Source: Panax quinquefolius (Eukaryota; Streptophyta; Magnoliopsida; Apiales; Araliaceae). Taken from it: a stretch of 64,000 bases of DNA. This document shows positions 12,682-24,990 of this stretch, in pieces. The DNA lies in NCBI GenBank assembly GCA_020205615.1, contig CM035168.1, positions 129,032,795 to 129,096,794 of the forward strand, in the 5' to 3' direction. The notes beneath the pieces were generated by a model. That model had not been told where the DNA came from, did no database searches, and saw nothing but the letters and a program-made list of their open reading frames with translations. The position numbers and the translations under genes were made by a program. Every line of letters starts with the position of its first letter. Position 1 is the first letter of the stretch.

Positions 12682-12767
12682 CTGCACAAAACACCATACA
12701 GTTGATGATCTTCAATCCACACATTATCATATTTAAATTCCAAAAATCCATTAGTTGTATTCCTCAC

Positions 12768-12896
12768 CTCCATAAGCTCCAAACAGTCAGAAACTGGGTC
12801 AATCATTTCAGCACTAAATTTTCCATATTTTGTTACTCCAAGACATGAGAGGTCAACATCTGGAATGTCCACCATCTTTATTTGAGAGTGCATAGT
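12768..12896 (-). CDS. PGMP: PGM exon
   Basis: The core [10 protein letters not shown] and [18 protein letters not shown] runs to L-E-L-M-E, with a GTGAGG donor. The upstream end is uncertain: S-Q-I-K in the same frame resembles the family S-E-I-K, so the exon may start near 12,896 after CTTAAG, or at 12,875. Confidence 0.78.
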
Positions 12897-13725
12897 ACTT
12901 AAGCAATGTGTAATTTAGATGTAAAAATTATTAAATTAAATGCTTAGACTATAGTACTGGCACACAAGCTAGTTGACGTCATCTTGTTGCCTACACACTT
13001 TTCAACACGTAAAACAGAAACTTACTACAAATGAATGCAGAGAATACTTTTAGGATCAAGCAACAATTAGACAAACACATGAAGCAAGAAACTAACCTAG
13101 ATTAAGTATAAGAAGTGTGAAATGAAAAAAAAAATCGTCTTTTGATGCCTATAGCTACTTCTGGACGACCAATTTATTTTATTATTTTTCATTAGAATAC
13201 TTACTTCAGGACAATTATAAACACCGCCCTATTAATTAATGGGCATTATAATGTGCCCTTAAATTTTTAAAAGCATGCCAATGAACTATAGCCTAAGCCC
13301 TAAAGTTCTATCTTGCTTGCATATTTAACTATCTAGAATAATATAATGGTGTCTTCTAACCTCTTGTGCACAATGCACATTATTGACAAGGCTTGCACAA
13401 ACTTATTTTCATAAGAAAATAATACTACAATATCAAAACAAATAACTACGTCTTAGATATACTGACCTTTGATTAAGTTCAAACTTGGTAAGCATTATGG
13501 TCATGGGATGAGCAATGAATCCAATCCAACAGTTGTCTTGTGATCTTGTCCAAAATGAATTGCATTAAGTTATTAAGAGGTGTAAGAAAAATATGTATTA
13601 CATTGGTTATTCAAAACTTAAAACCTTATGAGACAAATAAAATTTGAATGAATATAAATGTAAGATGTAATTAATCCCAGGCAAAACTATTGAATTGTGT
13701 ACGTACGGAAAGTGTGTTTCAAGCC

Positions 13726-14162
13726 GGACAGATTTAGGATGAAGAATTGATGGAAAATAAATTAGGATTTAAACTCCACGTTTAAACCACTAAGATCTCT
13801 TAAGTGTATCAACTCCACGTATCAACACCAAGATGGATAAACTACCTCTACGGTAGGATATCTCTACGGTATAAATAAAATAATCAATTTCAATATCAAT
13901 AGTATGTAGTCTAAAAGACTTGTGGGGATTACATCACTATTTAAAAAACTCAAAACCCTAATATTACTTGGGGAATAATAAAATTACTAAACGACTAAAA
14001 TACCCTTATTAATAATTCTTAATCACTAATTAATGTCATAAATTCACACTAATAAATAAAATACATAAATCACATCAACTACTTTAATATTAAACATAAT
14101 AAAAACTCCAAATAATAAATATAAAAAAAATCTCTTCTTTGTTCTTGACTTGGAGTCCCCAT
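13726..14162. repeat. LTR-like direct repeat, copy 1
   Basis: About 430 bp starting ACAGATTTAGGATGAAGAAT and ending near TTGACTTGGAGTCCCC. It is nearly identical to copy 2 at 16,057, about 2.3 kb downstream and in the same orientation. The pair looks like the LTRs of a small non-autonomous element, but no primer site or TG/CA ends are clear. Confidence 0.6.
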
Positions 14163-14475
14163 CATTCTCTCTTGTTGGAGAAAACTCGACCTCAGGTTTT
14201 ATAATATGATAGAATAAGTCACAAACTCTTCTACAACAGAAAAACATTTTGGAACACCTTTGACAACATCATCACGCGATAAGGCTCAAAAATTTTGGAA
14301 AGAGAATTGATGAGAGCATCGCTTTTGTATTCAAAGGTGCTGAAAAGAAACTTTCTGGAACAACGAAATCAACAATGTCAACTTGGATTAGATCAACTTC
14401 TCAAATCGTCCTTTCTTTAGTAAAAAAAACAACTCAAAAACCAGAGTTTTTCTCAATTTGTTGCTCATACACAAT

Positions 14476-15232
14476 GTTCTAAAAAAGCGCTTTAGGCGAA
14501 GAGCAAGGCGGCTAGCACTGGAGGCCTAGCGCCTAGGGGCCTAAAGCGAATTTTTTATTTTAAGCTAATTTTAATATTTTATGTTACATTTATCCAAACA
14601 AAACAATAATATAAAGCAAAACAATCTATAATAAAGATAATAAACGCATTTACTTAAAGTTCAAACACATATCCATATTACCAATGTCAAAGTTCAAACA
14701 CAAACATACAATTGTTGAAAGTTCAAACACATCTTTAACGCATTAGTTTTATTCATAAACAAGATTGTTATTAAATAATAAAATTTAAAATTTCAAGAAT
14801 TCAATTCAATATTAAAACTTAAGAAACTAAACATAAATTTAAGAATTATATTGAATTAAACTAAATATTACAAATGTATCATCATTTATATAGTTTGAAG
14901 TTGGTACAAGTTCAAAAAGTTACAACTATAATAAAATTATCCAATTTGACTTGATATTGTTCACTTCTTGTTATGATTTGATATGCTACAACTCGCATTA
15001 TGAATATAGTAAATCATTAGAAAAATAAATATATCAAAATCTGGTTTGGGTAGTTATTAAAAAAAAAAAAACTTTCCGCCTAGACCCCACCTAATTTCCT
15101 GGAAGGATTTTTTTGCTGCCTTGGGGCCTGGGATGAGAACCGGGGGCCTAGTGCTAAGCGAGAGGCACCCGGGGGTGCCTAAAGCGAGACACTGTGGGAG
15201 CCTAGCGCTGGCAAGGTGAATTTTTAGTACAC
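14476..15232. mobile_element. 757 bp element with 14 bp target site duplication
   Basis: TGCTCATACACAAT occurs at 14,462-14,475 and again at 15,233-15,246. The insert between them has GC-rich ends made of GCGC, CCTAGGGG and GGCGCC-like words around an AT-rich centre, and the termini are weakly inverted (CTAAAAAAGCG against the inverse of the right end). A 14 bp duplication fits LINE-type target-primed insertion, as for a SINE, more than a DNA transposon. No coding frame. It sits inside the LTR-like repeat pair. Confidence 0.7.
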
Positions 15233-16056
15233 TGCTCATACACAATCTCTGGTTCAACTTTTGGAACTACAAGAATTTTCATGGACACGTCACTACTGTC
15301 TGTAACCCCAAAATTTAGAAGATTCTCTTTTTCTTTCTCTTGCTCTGCTTGAATGTGCCTGCAAGTCAATAAGGACTTCTTTTATAGAAGAGATGTCATA
15401 TTTTATAAAAGAAATGTTATCCTTTATAGAATAACATATAGAAACCATTTCATGTATATCTTTTTGAAGTTCTTTTGCTTTAACTTGTTAATGTTTCCTT
15501 ACTTCAGCTTTTCTTTGTTCATCTTGATATTGACGTTGCAATTTTCCAAGGTAATCTTATACATCAACCATATCCCATCTAAGTTCTTCCTGTTTGGGTT
15601 TCAAATATCTATGACCACGTGTATTAATAAGGTAGTGTATTCGGTCACTTTTATCGTCAAGAAATCAAATGTACTATTTTTTTTCGACAATCAATTTTTT
15701 AGTGACTCGAGACATTGGGTGTTTGTGAAAATGGGTTACAAAAATAAAATAAAACAAAACAATTTTTTAATTTTTTTTGATAACTTAAGAACCTAACTGA
15801 AAGAATATTTAAAAAAAAAAAACAGGGGCTAAAGTATGAATGCAAAAAGTATAAAGGTTGATTTAAAATGATAAAAGGTTACAAGTGAAAAGTATAAAAA
15901 CTATGGGCTAAAATTGAAATATTAGATGAAACTATGGGGGAGCAAACTGTAATTTTGGTAAGATATTTATAAGTTAGAGATTAAGATTAAGGTTACTTCC
16001 CTCTTGTTCCCTAAAGAGGCAAAGTAGCAACGGCAAAACAACACCACAACAACAAC

Positions 16057-16486
16057 CTTTAGGATGAAGAATTGATAGAAAATAAACTAAGATTTAAACT
16101 CCACGTTTAAACCAAGATCTCTCAAGTGTATCAACTCCACGTATCAACACAAAGATGGATAAAATACATCTACAGTAGGATACCTCTACGGTATAAATAA
16201 AATAATCAATTTCAATATCAATAGTATGTAGTCTAAAAGACTTGTGGGGATTACATCACTATTTAAAGAGACTCAAAACCCTAATATTATTTAGAGAATA
16301 AACAAAAGTATTAAACTACTAAAATACCCTTATTAATAATTTCTAATCACTAATTAATGTCCTAAATTCACACTAATAAATAAAATACATAAATCACATC
16401 AACTACTTTTATATTCAACATAATAAAAACTCTAAATAATAAATATAAAAAAAATCTCTTCTTTGTTCTTAGCTTGGAGTCCCTAT
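16057..16486. repeat. LTR-like direct repeat, copy 2
   Basis: It matches copy 1 (13,726-14,162) along nearly its whole length, including CTTGTGGGGATTACATCAC and the end TTGGAGTCCC. Confidence 0.6.
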
Positions 16487-16503
16487 TGTTACCAAAAATG
16501 ATG

Positions 16504-16605
16504 CAGGACAGATTTAGGATGAAAAATTAATGAAAAATAAACTAGGATTTAAACTCCACGTTTAAACCACTACGATCTCTCAAGGGTATCAACAATACGT
16601 ATCAC
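16504..16605. repeat. LTR-like direct repeat, partial copy 3
   Basis: It begins GGACAGATTTAGGATGA like copy 1 and follows it for about 100 bp before diverging. It lies 18 bp beyond copy 2, which suggests a tandem or nested remnant. Confidence 0.55.
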
Positions 16606-18455
16606 ATAAAAGAACTTGCTCAATTAAAGTTTAGGGTAAGGAACTTGCCTCGTGCGTAAGCTATAAATTACAACTCACATTCACCTACACACATTACTAG
16701 AATCACAATAACTATTAGATATACTAACATCCACTTTCCAAAATAGAACTCACTTTTAGTTAAACTTGTTACTTTATTACAAGTTTTACTTTACACCATA
16801 TGCATTTCAGAAATCACAAGTGTTAACTTCGCAACACTTATTCACTATTCATGGTGTACCTTAAATCATAACGTATCGCTTTCATAACTTACTAATCTTT
16901 TTACAACTTTGGAATTACTAATCACATGATACGATTCTGTTTTATCATATTCATTACATGTTTGTCACATTAACATATCATTAGACTAGGTTATAATAGG
17001 TCTTCAAGGTATGTATAAGTAACAAGCATCATCGCCTCGATCGTAGTAATGGCGCGATTCTGCGCCATACATAAGCTTCGATCGGCAGCAGCAATGGCCA
17101 TTGTTGCCTAGACATCAAATAAGAATACTACTTGGTGCACGTATGTAAACTACGCAATTGCTTTTTAAACACTGCTTTAGCCCAACTATCACGAATTTCA
17201 TTCACAAAACATTGATTTAAACACACCCAAATGTTATAGAACTCATATAAACATTGTTCCTCACATATCTACCAACTTAGAACAATTAATCAACAACTAC
17301 AACCAATTTAAATTCTTTAAATTCCATGTTTTATATCAAAAACTCCATTTTTGACATCCTTGACAAAAATTAACACTTTGATCACAAATCTACACCAATT
17401 TAACTCATTCAAACTACGTTCTCTTCGTTTCTTACCGAATTAACATATTCAAGGCTCAATTTAAAGATTAGTTTACAAATTAACCACCAAATTTGATACT
17501 TTCGCAAGCCATATATATAAACATGCACTGTAAACAATTTTCTTTCTTTTTAACATAATTAGCACACTAATTCTTGTCTAAATGCAAATTATAACACAAT
17601 TACACACAATTTCAACAATTCAGTTTATATAACAACAATTCACCCAACGTGAATTCACGAAAAACATAAGACTCGTGAATATAAAGTATTCATATATATA
17701 ATATTAAGGTTTTAGAAGTATACATTCTCTTGCTTGAACAATCCTTGCTAAAACACAGAAATTGTTTTGGATTTTCAGAACTTTTCCTTCAAACTCTCTC
17801 TCAAATTCTCTGTAAACTCGTTCTCTTTTCTTCTTAGGCTTAGGCCAAATCCTTTTTACATAAAATCAACTCAAACCAACGCACAAAACTCAAACATCTA
17901 AAACCAACGTTATAATAAATATAATAATAAGTTATCAGTTATAAAATTTAATATATTTTATTTATATTATTTATTATAATTCAATTAAAAATTCAAAAGT
18001 CATAAGGCTTTGTTTGGCAAAACACTTTTAAAATAAAGACTTAATATCTTTAAGCCTTGTTTGGGTAAATCCAATTAAAACTACTTTAATTTATTTTAAT
18101 AAATCATTTATACTATAATTTATAGTCTCATATTATTTATTTGGATTCACATATCCAATCTTAGTTAAATAAACTAATTACAACATACTAAATAAATTTT
18201 CCCACTTAATCCAAATGTCACAAAATTATAATCTCATTATAATTTTATTTAACACATCACTTTAATTATTAAATTAAAACAAAGAATATAGCAATTCATG
18301 AAATCTTTAACAACTCTCTAATTATTAAATTAAATTAGAGTATTATCTAATAAATTTAATTCACAAATATCTACTAACAACAACCACATAAATAAAATAT
18401 TTATTTAATTTAATAAATATTTTAAATTACAAATAAAATCTTGGATTGTTACAGA
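16606..18455. other. AT-rich intronic DNA, probable old LTR element remnants
   Basis: No coding region. A GC-rich island near 17,030-17,110 contains GGCGCGATTCTGCGCCAT, a near-palindrome. The segment ends at about 18,455 with GATTGTTACA, the inverse of a TGTAACAATC LTR start, so a minus-strand LTR remnant is possible. I found no matching second end. Confidence 0.35.
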
Positions 18456-18700
18456 TAAAATTAGGATATATTTAATTATATTAGTAGAATACTCTATAAT
18501 ATTAATTATTTAAATTAGTAGATAATTACTAGGATTTTATTTCCTTTTTCATTAGGTTACTTAATATTGTACTATTAGGGTTTTTACCTATTCCTATATA
18601 AACACTTGTAATCAATCATTATGAATTATTGAATGATTGATTATTATTGAATTTTAAGCCCTGTGCTTATGGTTTTTAACCTAATTATGTCCTTTGAATC
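18456..18700. repeat. Possible LTR fragment with TATA box
   Basis: A CCTATATAAACACTTG box is followed by an AATCAATCATTATGAATTATT stretch that resembles the R/U5 part of plant Copia LTRs. There is only one copy, so the call is tentative. Confidence 0.3.
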
Positions 18701-18738
18701 TCTTTTTTTCCTTCTTCCATTCTCGGCCTACATCACAC

Positions 18739-18807
18739 CTTGATGCTCCAATCGTACTCAGGCCCACCAGGATTGTGGCTTGCGCTCATAATAAACCCAC
18801 AATTGGC
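18739..18807 (-). CDS. PGMP: PGM exon with phosphoserine loop
   Basis: Twenty-three codons: [23 protein letters not shown]. The serine of S-A-S-H-N-P is the residue phosphorylated in the catalytic cycle. It is kept, but the family N-G-G-F is N-C-G-F here and D-W-G-I-K is D-W-S-I-K. The acceptor TTCACAG and donor GTGTGA are canonical. The next expected exon (F-N-Y-S-S-G-Q type) was not found downstream. Confidence 0.88.
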
Positions 18808-18913
18808 CTGTGAAATTAATTTTAATAGGCAAAAAGAAGAGTAAACGGTAAAGAAAAATGTTTCGTACATAAGATGAATAAATGCTAATAGCAAGAAACA
18901 TATATGTTATTGC

Positions 18914-18965
18914 CTTTCTCTTCCTTATTACTGCAGAAACAACAGGTGTTGACATGATACCTTCC
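18914..18965 (-). CDS. PGMP: PGM exon
   Basis: It encodes E-G-I-M-S-T-P-V-V-S-A-V-I-R-K-R-K in the family position just before the serine loop. The donor appears to be GC (AAAG followed by GCAATA), a second GC-AG intron in this locus. The phase joins correctly on both sides. Confidence 0.85.
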
Positions 18966-20790
18966 CTTCGATGATTTCAATGATGAGATTTCACAATTAG
19001 TTTATACAACCAAAAACACAAAAAGAGAGTCGATTATGCAGTCAAAAATGGATTTGTGTAAATGAATAGTTACAATAATTTATGTGATACAACTCATAGT
19101 TAGAGGGAAAATATCATGATGATAAATTAGTAACAGAAATCAGAAGATATTATTAAATAAATTACATAAACTGATGCACGTGTCTCAGATAGTATTCAAC
19201 TCAACAAACCATTTTTTATCCCAAGTAATTTGGCGTAGGCTGAAAATAAGAATCCCACATATAATAAAGAATAGATGTGTGTGGTTAAAACACATCAACC
19301 TATATAAGAAAAGCTTCTTACCCACTCATAATTTATTAAAATTTAAAATAAAAAAAAGGTCTAAGAGAAAGAAAAATATTAATATTATACTCCATCCGTC
19401 CAAGTTTAGTTGTTCTAGTTTGAAAATATACGCCCAGTGTTACTTGAAATGTAGTTCGTTTCGGTATGCAATACTAAGACGGCTATGTGGTATGCTACAT
19501 AATTAAAACGTGATACGTTAGAGTATCTTTATATAAGTTCTTATAGATAGGAATTCTCCTAGAATCTAAATGTAATAAACCTAAGTTTAATAAAAAAAAA
19601 TTAGTTGAATCAACAAGTTATTGTTTTACAAATAACTTAGTCCAAATGTATTGCTTGAGTATCCAATACTAAGTAGAATATTGACATTTGTGCAATTATA
19701 GGTAAAATAACAAATGAATTTTTTGGTACGCTAAATTTAGAGTATTGGTACGTAAGAGTATCATGTTTGGGTACGCAAGTACCAATACTCGGTTCTCTTG
19801 GTCAATGAAAGTATCTGATAACTTTGTACACGACTATTAAGAAAAAAATCTATCTCCAAATTACCCATCTTAACTACTTTATTATCATCTTCTTCTTTTT
19901 TGTTTTAATTAATCTCTTAACTCTTTCTTGGAATAATAAACTAGAAGAGAGAAGAGAAAAAAGAAGTATGGTTATGCTTTCAATGATCAGAATAACAAAC
20001 TAAACTAAAAGATATGAAATGGAATAATAATAATAATAATAAACTAAAAAATTAAAACATAAAAAAATGCAATAATATTATTTAAAATAATAATAATAAT
20101 AAACATAAAAAAAAAGGTTCCAACCTACTTGGCTTCTAATCTGGAAATTACCCTCCACTCACTCCCCTATCATAGGCCATGTTCTTAGTTATATTTCACT
20201 CCTACGTGTCTCTTTGAACCACTTTATCCCAATTAATTCTTGATCTCTCACTCCCTTTTCTTATATATAACTCCTCATACAGGATTCATCTTCTCATAGG
20301 TGCTTCTAAAGGTCGACGTTGAAAATGACCAAAGTACCAAACCATCTCAACCGATATTCATTAATCTTCTGCTCGATCAATGCCACTCCAACCTTTCTTT
20401 CAAATTTTTTTTATTTCCAATCTTAACCAACCTTGTATGCCCACACATCCACCTTACTGGTACATATAAAACATCCCTCCTTTGATCTTGCATGATCCAA
20501 ACACATTCATGTTTATAGAATGTTTTTCTGGTTTCTATACACTAATAACCATGTGGCTGTGGTAGCTCTCTTTCTCTCTGCTCCATTTAAGGGATTAAGT
20601 TTGTCTCTCTCTTATACATAGTTACAAACACAAAGATTTAATAAACAAAATGATTTCTGAATGGGCTCCTTTATCAAGGATCTGCTATTTTCCATGTGAA
20701 AGCTTAATCTAATATTTTCGACCCTATATATCAGGATCATTTCACCTCGTTCACATTGTACAAACTTACAAGTATAAATCAATATTGCTT
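18966..20790. other. Intronic AT-rich DNA
   Basis: No coding signal. A CTCCATCCGTCC Stowaway-type end occurs near 19,391, but I did not find its partner. Short ATA/ATT repeats lie near 20,020-20,110. Confidence 0.45.
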
Positions 20791-20793
20791 TAT

Positions 20794-20919
20794 TAGTTCA
20801 GGGAATAACATTGCTACTCTCCTTGGGTTGGGAATGTACAATTTCAAATTGAATACTAGTTCAGGGAATAACATTGCTACTCTCCTTGGGTTGGGAATGT
20901 AGACTTTCAAATTGAAATA
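20794..20919. repeat. 63 bp tandem duplication
   Basis: Two copies, starting TAGTTCAGGGAATAACATTG at 20,794 and again at 20,857, differ at only a few bases near their ends. It lies in a PGM intron. Confidence 0.9.
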
Positions 20920-21128
20920 AATGTTGTCTGACAAACAAACATGTTTCCAACTTTCAAGGTCGATAATTATCTGATCATACATCTAAAAACCAACTTAAAA
21001 ATTGAAACATAAGGAATAACTTTAAAACGCGATATTTTATACTCAGAAACAGCTTATATTATAATGATATTGATCCAACAAAAGAGCAATACAAATCAAT
21101 AACATCAATTAAAAATAGAAACACTCAC

Positions 21129-21181
21129 TTGTCAACCAATATTTTACCAACGCCGTTCCCAGCAACAATTTTAATAATTAT
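21129..21181 (-). CDS. PGMP: PGM exon
   Basis: It encodes I-I-I-K-I-V-A-G-N-G-V-G-K-I-L-V-D-K, intact, with an ATGCAG acceptor and a GTGAGT donor. Confidence 0.88.
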
Positions 21182-21282
21182 CTGCATTCCAAATCCAATT
21201 CACAATAAGAAGAAATAATAGGAACAAAATCTAAAATATAAAAAAAAACACATAATTAGATGTGCCACATTATGGAAAAGAC

Positions 21283-21375
21283 CTGTGCAGCTTCTTTGTT
21301 AAAATACCGGCCATCACGTCCTAACACTAACAAGCCATTCTGAAAATCTTCCTGTGGCAATGAATCAAACAGTGC
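21283..21375 (-). CDS. PGMP: PGM exon
   Basis: Thirty-one intact codons from A-L-F-D-S-L-P-Q to [13 protein letters not shown]. The acceptor is GGATAG and the donor GTCTTT. Confidence 0.88.
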
Positions 21376-21459
21376 CTATCCATATTAGTCCTTCATAAGT
21401 ATATAAACCTTAACATTCAAATACGATATTTGCCGCTAAAACATGTAAAAATAGCAAAC

Positions 21460-21504
21460 CTGATTCCAATTGCCAAGGTAATTTTCTTCCATAAGCACTT
21501 TAAC
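21460..21504 (-). CDS. PGMP: PGM exon
   Basis: Fifteen codons, V-K-V-L-M-E-E-N-Y-L-G-N-W-N-Q, intact, with a CCGTAG acceptor and a GTTTGC donor. Confidence 0.85.
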
Positions 21505-21594
21505 CTACGGTAAAAACACCACTTCACGTTCAGATTATTAAAAAAAACCTCGGATAAAGCAAAACAAAAGCCTATTAAACAAAACAAAATATAC

Positions 21595-21648
21595 CTTCTT
21601 CGAAGACCACTAGTTCCATTTTTTGACCTACAATTGGCTTCGTTGAAA
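21595..21648 (-). CDS. PGMP: PGM exon with N-terminal motif, 2 bp short
   Basis: It starts S-T-K-P-I-V-G-Q-K, then shifts frame to G-T-S-G-L-R. The family reads G-Q-K-T-G-T-S-G-L-R-K-K. The block is 54 bp where 56 would keep the frame. The missing bases fall in or near A-rich runs, so either mutation or homopolymer error could explain them. Confidence 0.78.
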
Positions 21649-21759
21649 CTGAATTAATCTAATAATAATTAAATTAAATTAAAAAAACAATAATGAGACA
21701 CTGATTATAAAAATTATGTATGAAAATTATATATAGAGTGATATAGGACCTTCATCGAC

Positions 21760-21830
21760 CTTCGGATTTGGTGAAAGTTTCGGAAGGAGACGAAGAAGAA
21801 GACAAGGCTGTAAGAGAGAGAGGAGAGAAA
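21760..21830 (-). CDS. PGMP: PGM first-exon remnant (serine-rich leader)
   Basis: The frame reads L-S-S-S-S-S-P-S-E-T-F-T-K-S-E and joins in phase to S-T-K-P-I in the next block. Serine richness fits the end of a plastid transit peptide. Going upstream the frame meets a stop before any ATG, so the true start is missing or lies in an exon I did not find. Confidence 0.6.
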
Positions 21831-24100
21831 AATTATGATTTTTGATAGCATCTCCGGTATTATATTTAGTCTATACAAAATCAATTCATTTCAATCCTTC
21901 AAGTACATAAACTATATCATGGATTTTAATATTAAAATATTATATTATATTTAATAAATTATTGTTAACCAATTATTATTTCACACTCTCATTTAAATAT
22001 ATTAAAAATTTATAGTCCATCAAACTAAAATCCTAAATATAATATTTTTGTTTTGCCGAAAAATACCCTAAACTATATTTAGTCTGCCTGATGGAGCAAA
22101 TTCTAAGTCTTAGACTAAGGGGGTGTATTCAATTAAGATTTTTAAAGATTTTTTTTTAAGTGATATACTTTTGTAGAATTTATGGGATTTTAATGACTTT
22201 CAAAGACTTATTTTTTTAAAATGACTTTTGTAGACTCTATAAAATAAGTAACAGACTTTTATAAACTTTTTATCAAAACTGTGATAGACTTTTGTATACT
22301 TCTAATATATCTCTAACTTATATTAATTGTTAATTAAATTTACGTGTACAACATCTCCTTCTTTTTTATAAACTAGAGTAAATCTCATTATATTATTGTG
22401 GCATGAGATTTTATATATGTTGAAAGCGTTCATATTATTCTACTCATTTCATAATACATTTGGATACTCGGATACTAATAAAATTTTAGAAACTACAGAC
22501 GCAATACAAAAATTAAGTTGACTTTTCATTGAGCTATATATACTTTATGCATATACGTACGCTTTTTAGTAGGAATACCAAACTCTGTTTTTCACAAAAT
22601 AATATGGCAATGAAAATCTATATGATCAAAAGTTATAAAACATCATACATGTGAGTAAACCACTAACAAATATATGTTGATCTTTATTATTGTTCAACAA
22701 ATAATTGTCCGTGAATCATACATAATCATAATTGTCCGTGAATCATACAGTAATTTCATATATTATACATACATAATCATATATTTTCATATATTAATCT
22801 GTAACACATAATCATAATTATACATAATCATAATCATACATAATCATATATTTTCGTACATAATCATATATTTTCATATATTATATGTAAGACCGAAATT
22901 TTTTAAAAATAAAAGGAATTTCCTTTATTTATTATTTTGAAATAAGAAGGGTGGATTTGATTATGTGTGGTTAGTTAGGGGTTAAATACGCAAATATTTC
23001 AAAATAAGCAAGTGGTTATAAAATATTCATTGTTGTCGGGGAATATTCGTTTGGTCGTGGAATATTAAATCTTTTCGGGAATATTAAATGCGACCAGTAG
23101 CCAACCATGTAGGGCCCCATAACCTGAAAAAGCGATTGGATGAAGAAAACGCGATAAATATAAGTTGGTTAAAAATAACTGCAGTAGTTATTCATCAAGT
23201 AAGACCGTTGGAATACCCGGTGGTTAAAATACGATGTCTGGCGTGGTCGCACAAAGATGGCATTACGGTATTGCAAGATTGTTGAATTATTGATCCCTAC
23301 GTAGTAAGAGGCACTACTCAATAATTTTCACAATGAATTACCGCTCAATATTTTATTGATTCAATAATTGCTGCGTTGATATTTTATATTATTCTTGTTT
23401 CAATAATTGTCACCGACACGAGATTTTCCCATTATCGGATCAATAATTCATATTATTTGAATAATATTATTAGATAACATTATTGGCAATGTCTAGAAAG
23501 TTACGTCAAGGAGAGGTTTGGTCACCTAATCAAGCGCCAAAGAAGGAGAAATCCTTATTGGAAAGCCCCCTTTCCTCGAAACTACTGGTTGTCATAATTG
23601 TGATTCTCAGAATATTATTATTGTGAATAATTAATTATTGATATGATAAGAAAATATTTATAAATGATGGATTTATTTGTTTTATGTGGTTATAATTGAA
23701 TGATTTAATGTTGAGGTGTTTTATCAGTAATTTTGTTGGAATGGAGGTATTAAAAATCAAATCAGTATTTTTACGATATATTGCGTGAGTTATAATTTTT
23801 AATCCGACCGTTGGATCGTTGTAATTTTTGGATATGTTATACATACATAAGTTGAGTATATGTCCACAAATTTTGAACCGTTAAAAATGAACGAATGATT
23901 TGTTATGAATTTTAAGAGGTGGCTGATTCTGAAATTAGATTTATAATTGATTTTGGTGGAAAATTCTAGAATTGAGTGGGCCCCACTTGTGGTTGGTGAA
24001 GAAATGTGCTTAATTTTATTTCAAATGTGGTGGGTGGAAATAGTAGCAGGTAAAGCCATCGTGTAGCAGTCAAGTCTGCCTTTGCGTCTTTAACATTTTC

Positions 24101-24110
24101 CTATAAATAG
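24101..24110 (+). promoter_or_regulatory. LTR-A TATA box
   Basis: CTATAAATAG is kept in equivalent positions of the other LTRs: 30,768 (B), 37,469 (C), 43,148 (D) and, on the minus strand, 40,111 (S), 48,832 (G), 56,068 (E) and 63,351 (F). It marks the probable U3/R boundary. Confidence 0.75.
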
Positions 24111-24374
24111 AGGGCTAAGTTAGAATTGAAAATCACACCGTAAATAAGTTTTCTCTTTTCTCTCTATATTATCGAGCGTATTCTTGTATTCTTGTGAGTA
24201 TTTTGAGTATTGTTAGGCGATGCAAAGTTCCTTGACCTTTATATCATCCTGTTTCAACTAAAGTCTTGTCTTTCGAGGTAAAGGATGTTATTTTCTTCTC
24301 GGATGATATTATTTCTTCAATATCATTATCTTTGAAATATTGGTTGGAACTTTTTATCAAATTTGGAACTTTTT

Positions 24375-24545
24375 CATGTCGGGGTTACTATTCATGAGTT
24401 ACTATTCATGAGTTACTTATTCACGAGTTAGTATTCACGAAGTACTATTCATGAAGCGTGAAGATGTTTTTTTGGAATTTCTATCTTTTGGTGTCGAGTT
24501 TCTATTCACGTATACGACACTATTCACGCAATCTTTTACTATTCA
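24375..24545 (+). repeat. Short tandem array TTACTATTCAYGAG in LTR-A
   Basis: About eight degenerate units of 12-16 bp with the core ACTATTCA. The same array occurs in LTR-B (31,045-31,215), LTR-D (42,412-42,660) and, inverted, LTR-G (48,370-48,560) and LTR-F (about 62,985-63,070). Confidence 0.8.
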
Positions 24546-24769
24546 TCGAAAAATGAAAATTTTTCTTTTCGTCTAAAATATCTATTCGGATACTAGCTTT
24601 GATTGTATCCATGTTTTGATCATTCTTGAATTTTACACCACTGTGATTATTTTTGAGGTATTTTTGACGTGGATAAAACCAAGTACGAATCCTTAATCCT
24701 TGTCATTTTGTTTCACCGGATTCGTTTCTTTAAAAATATTTTCATCATCCTCGGTCTTAAATGATGATA

Positions 24770-24990
24770 TTATTGAATATCTTTGGCACCAGTGCAAAGA
24801 TGAATGATTTCTGAAGAATATCTTTGGCTCAGTAGTGCAAAGATGAGCAGTGTTTTAAATGAACATGATCGATGATGAATATCTTTGGCCTTTAGTGCAA
24901 AAGATGAGCAGTGTTGAGATGAACATGACCGATCGATGAATATCTTTGGCTGTAGTGCAAAGATGAATATTTGATTTGAGATGAATATTG
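24770..24990 (+). repeat. About 60 bp tandem repeat in LTR-A
   Basis: Four units, each with GAATATCTTTGG, a variable 4-6 base word, then AGTGCAAAGATGA. Equivalent arrays lie at 31,455-31,650 (B) and 37,590-37,800 (C) and, inverted, at 48,020-48,140 (G), 55,360-55,500 (E) and 62,615-62,750 (F). Confidence 0.82.

Noticed and set aside
15353..15796. 147-codon open frame
   Set aside because: Low-complexity F/Y/I/K-rich translation of AT-rich DNA inside the LTR-like element. No domain seen, and it overlaps repeat structure.
24770..24990. Regular repeats that resemble a CRISPR array
   Set aside because: Units are tandem without unique spacers and sit inside a plant LTR.
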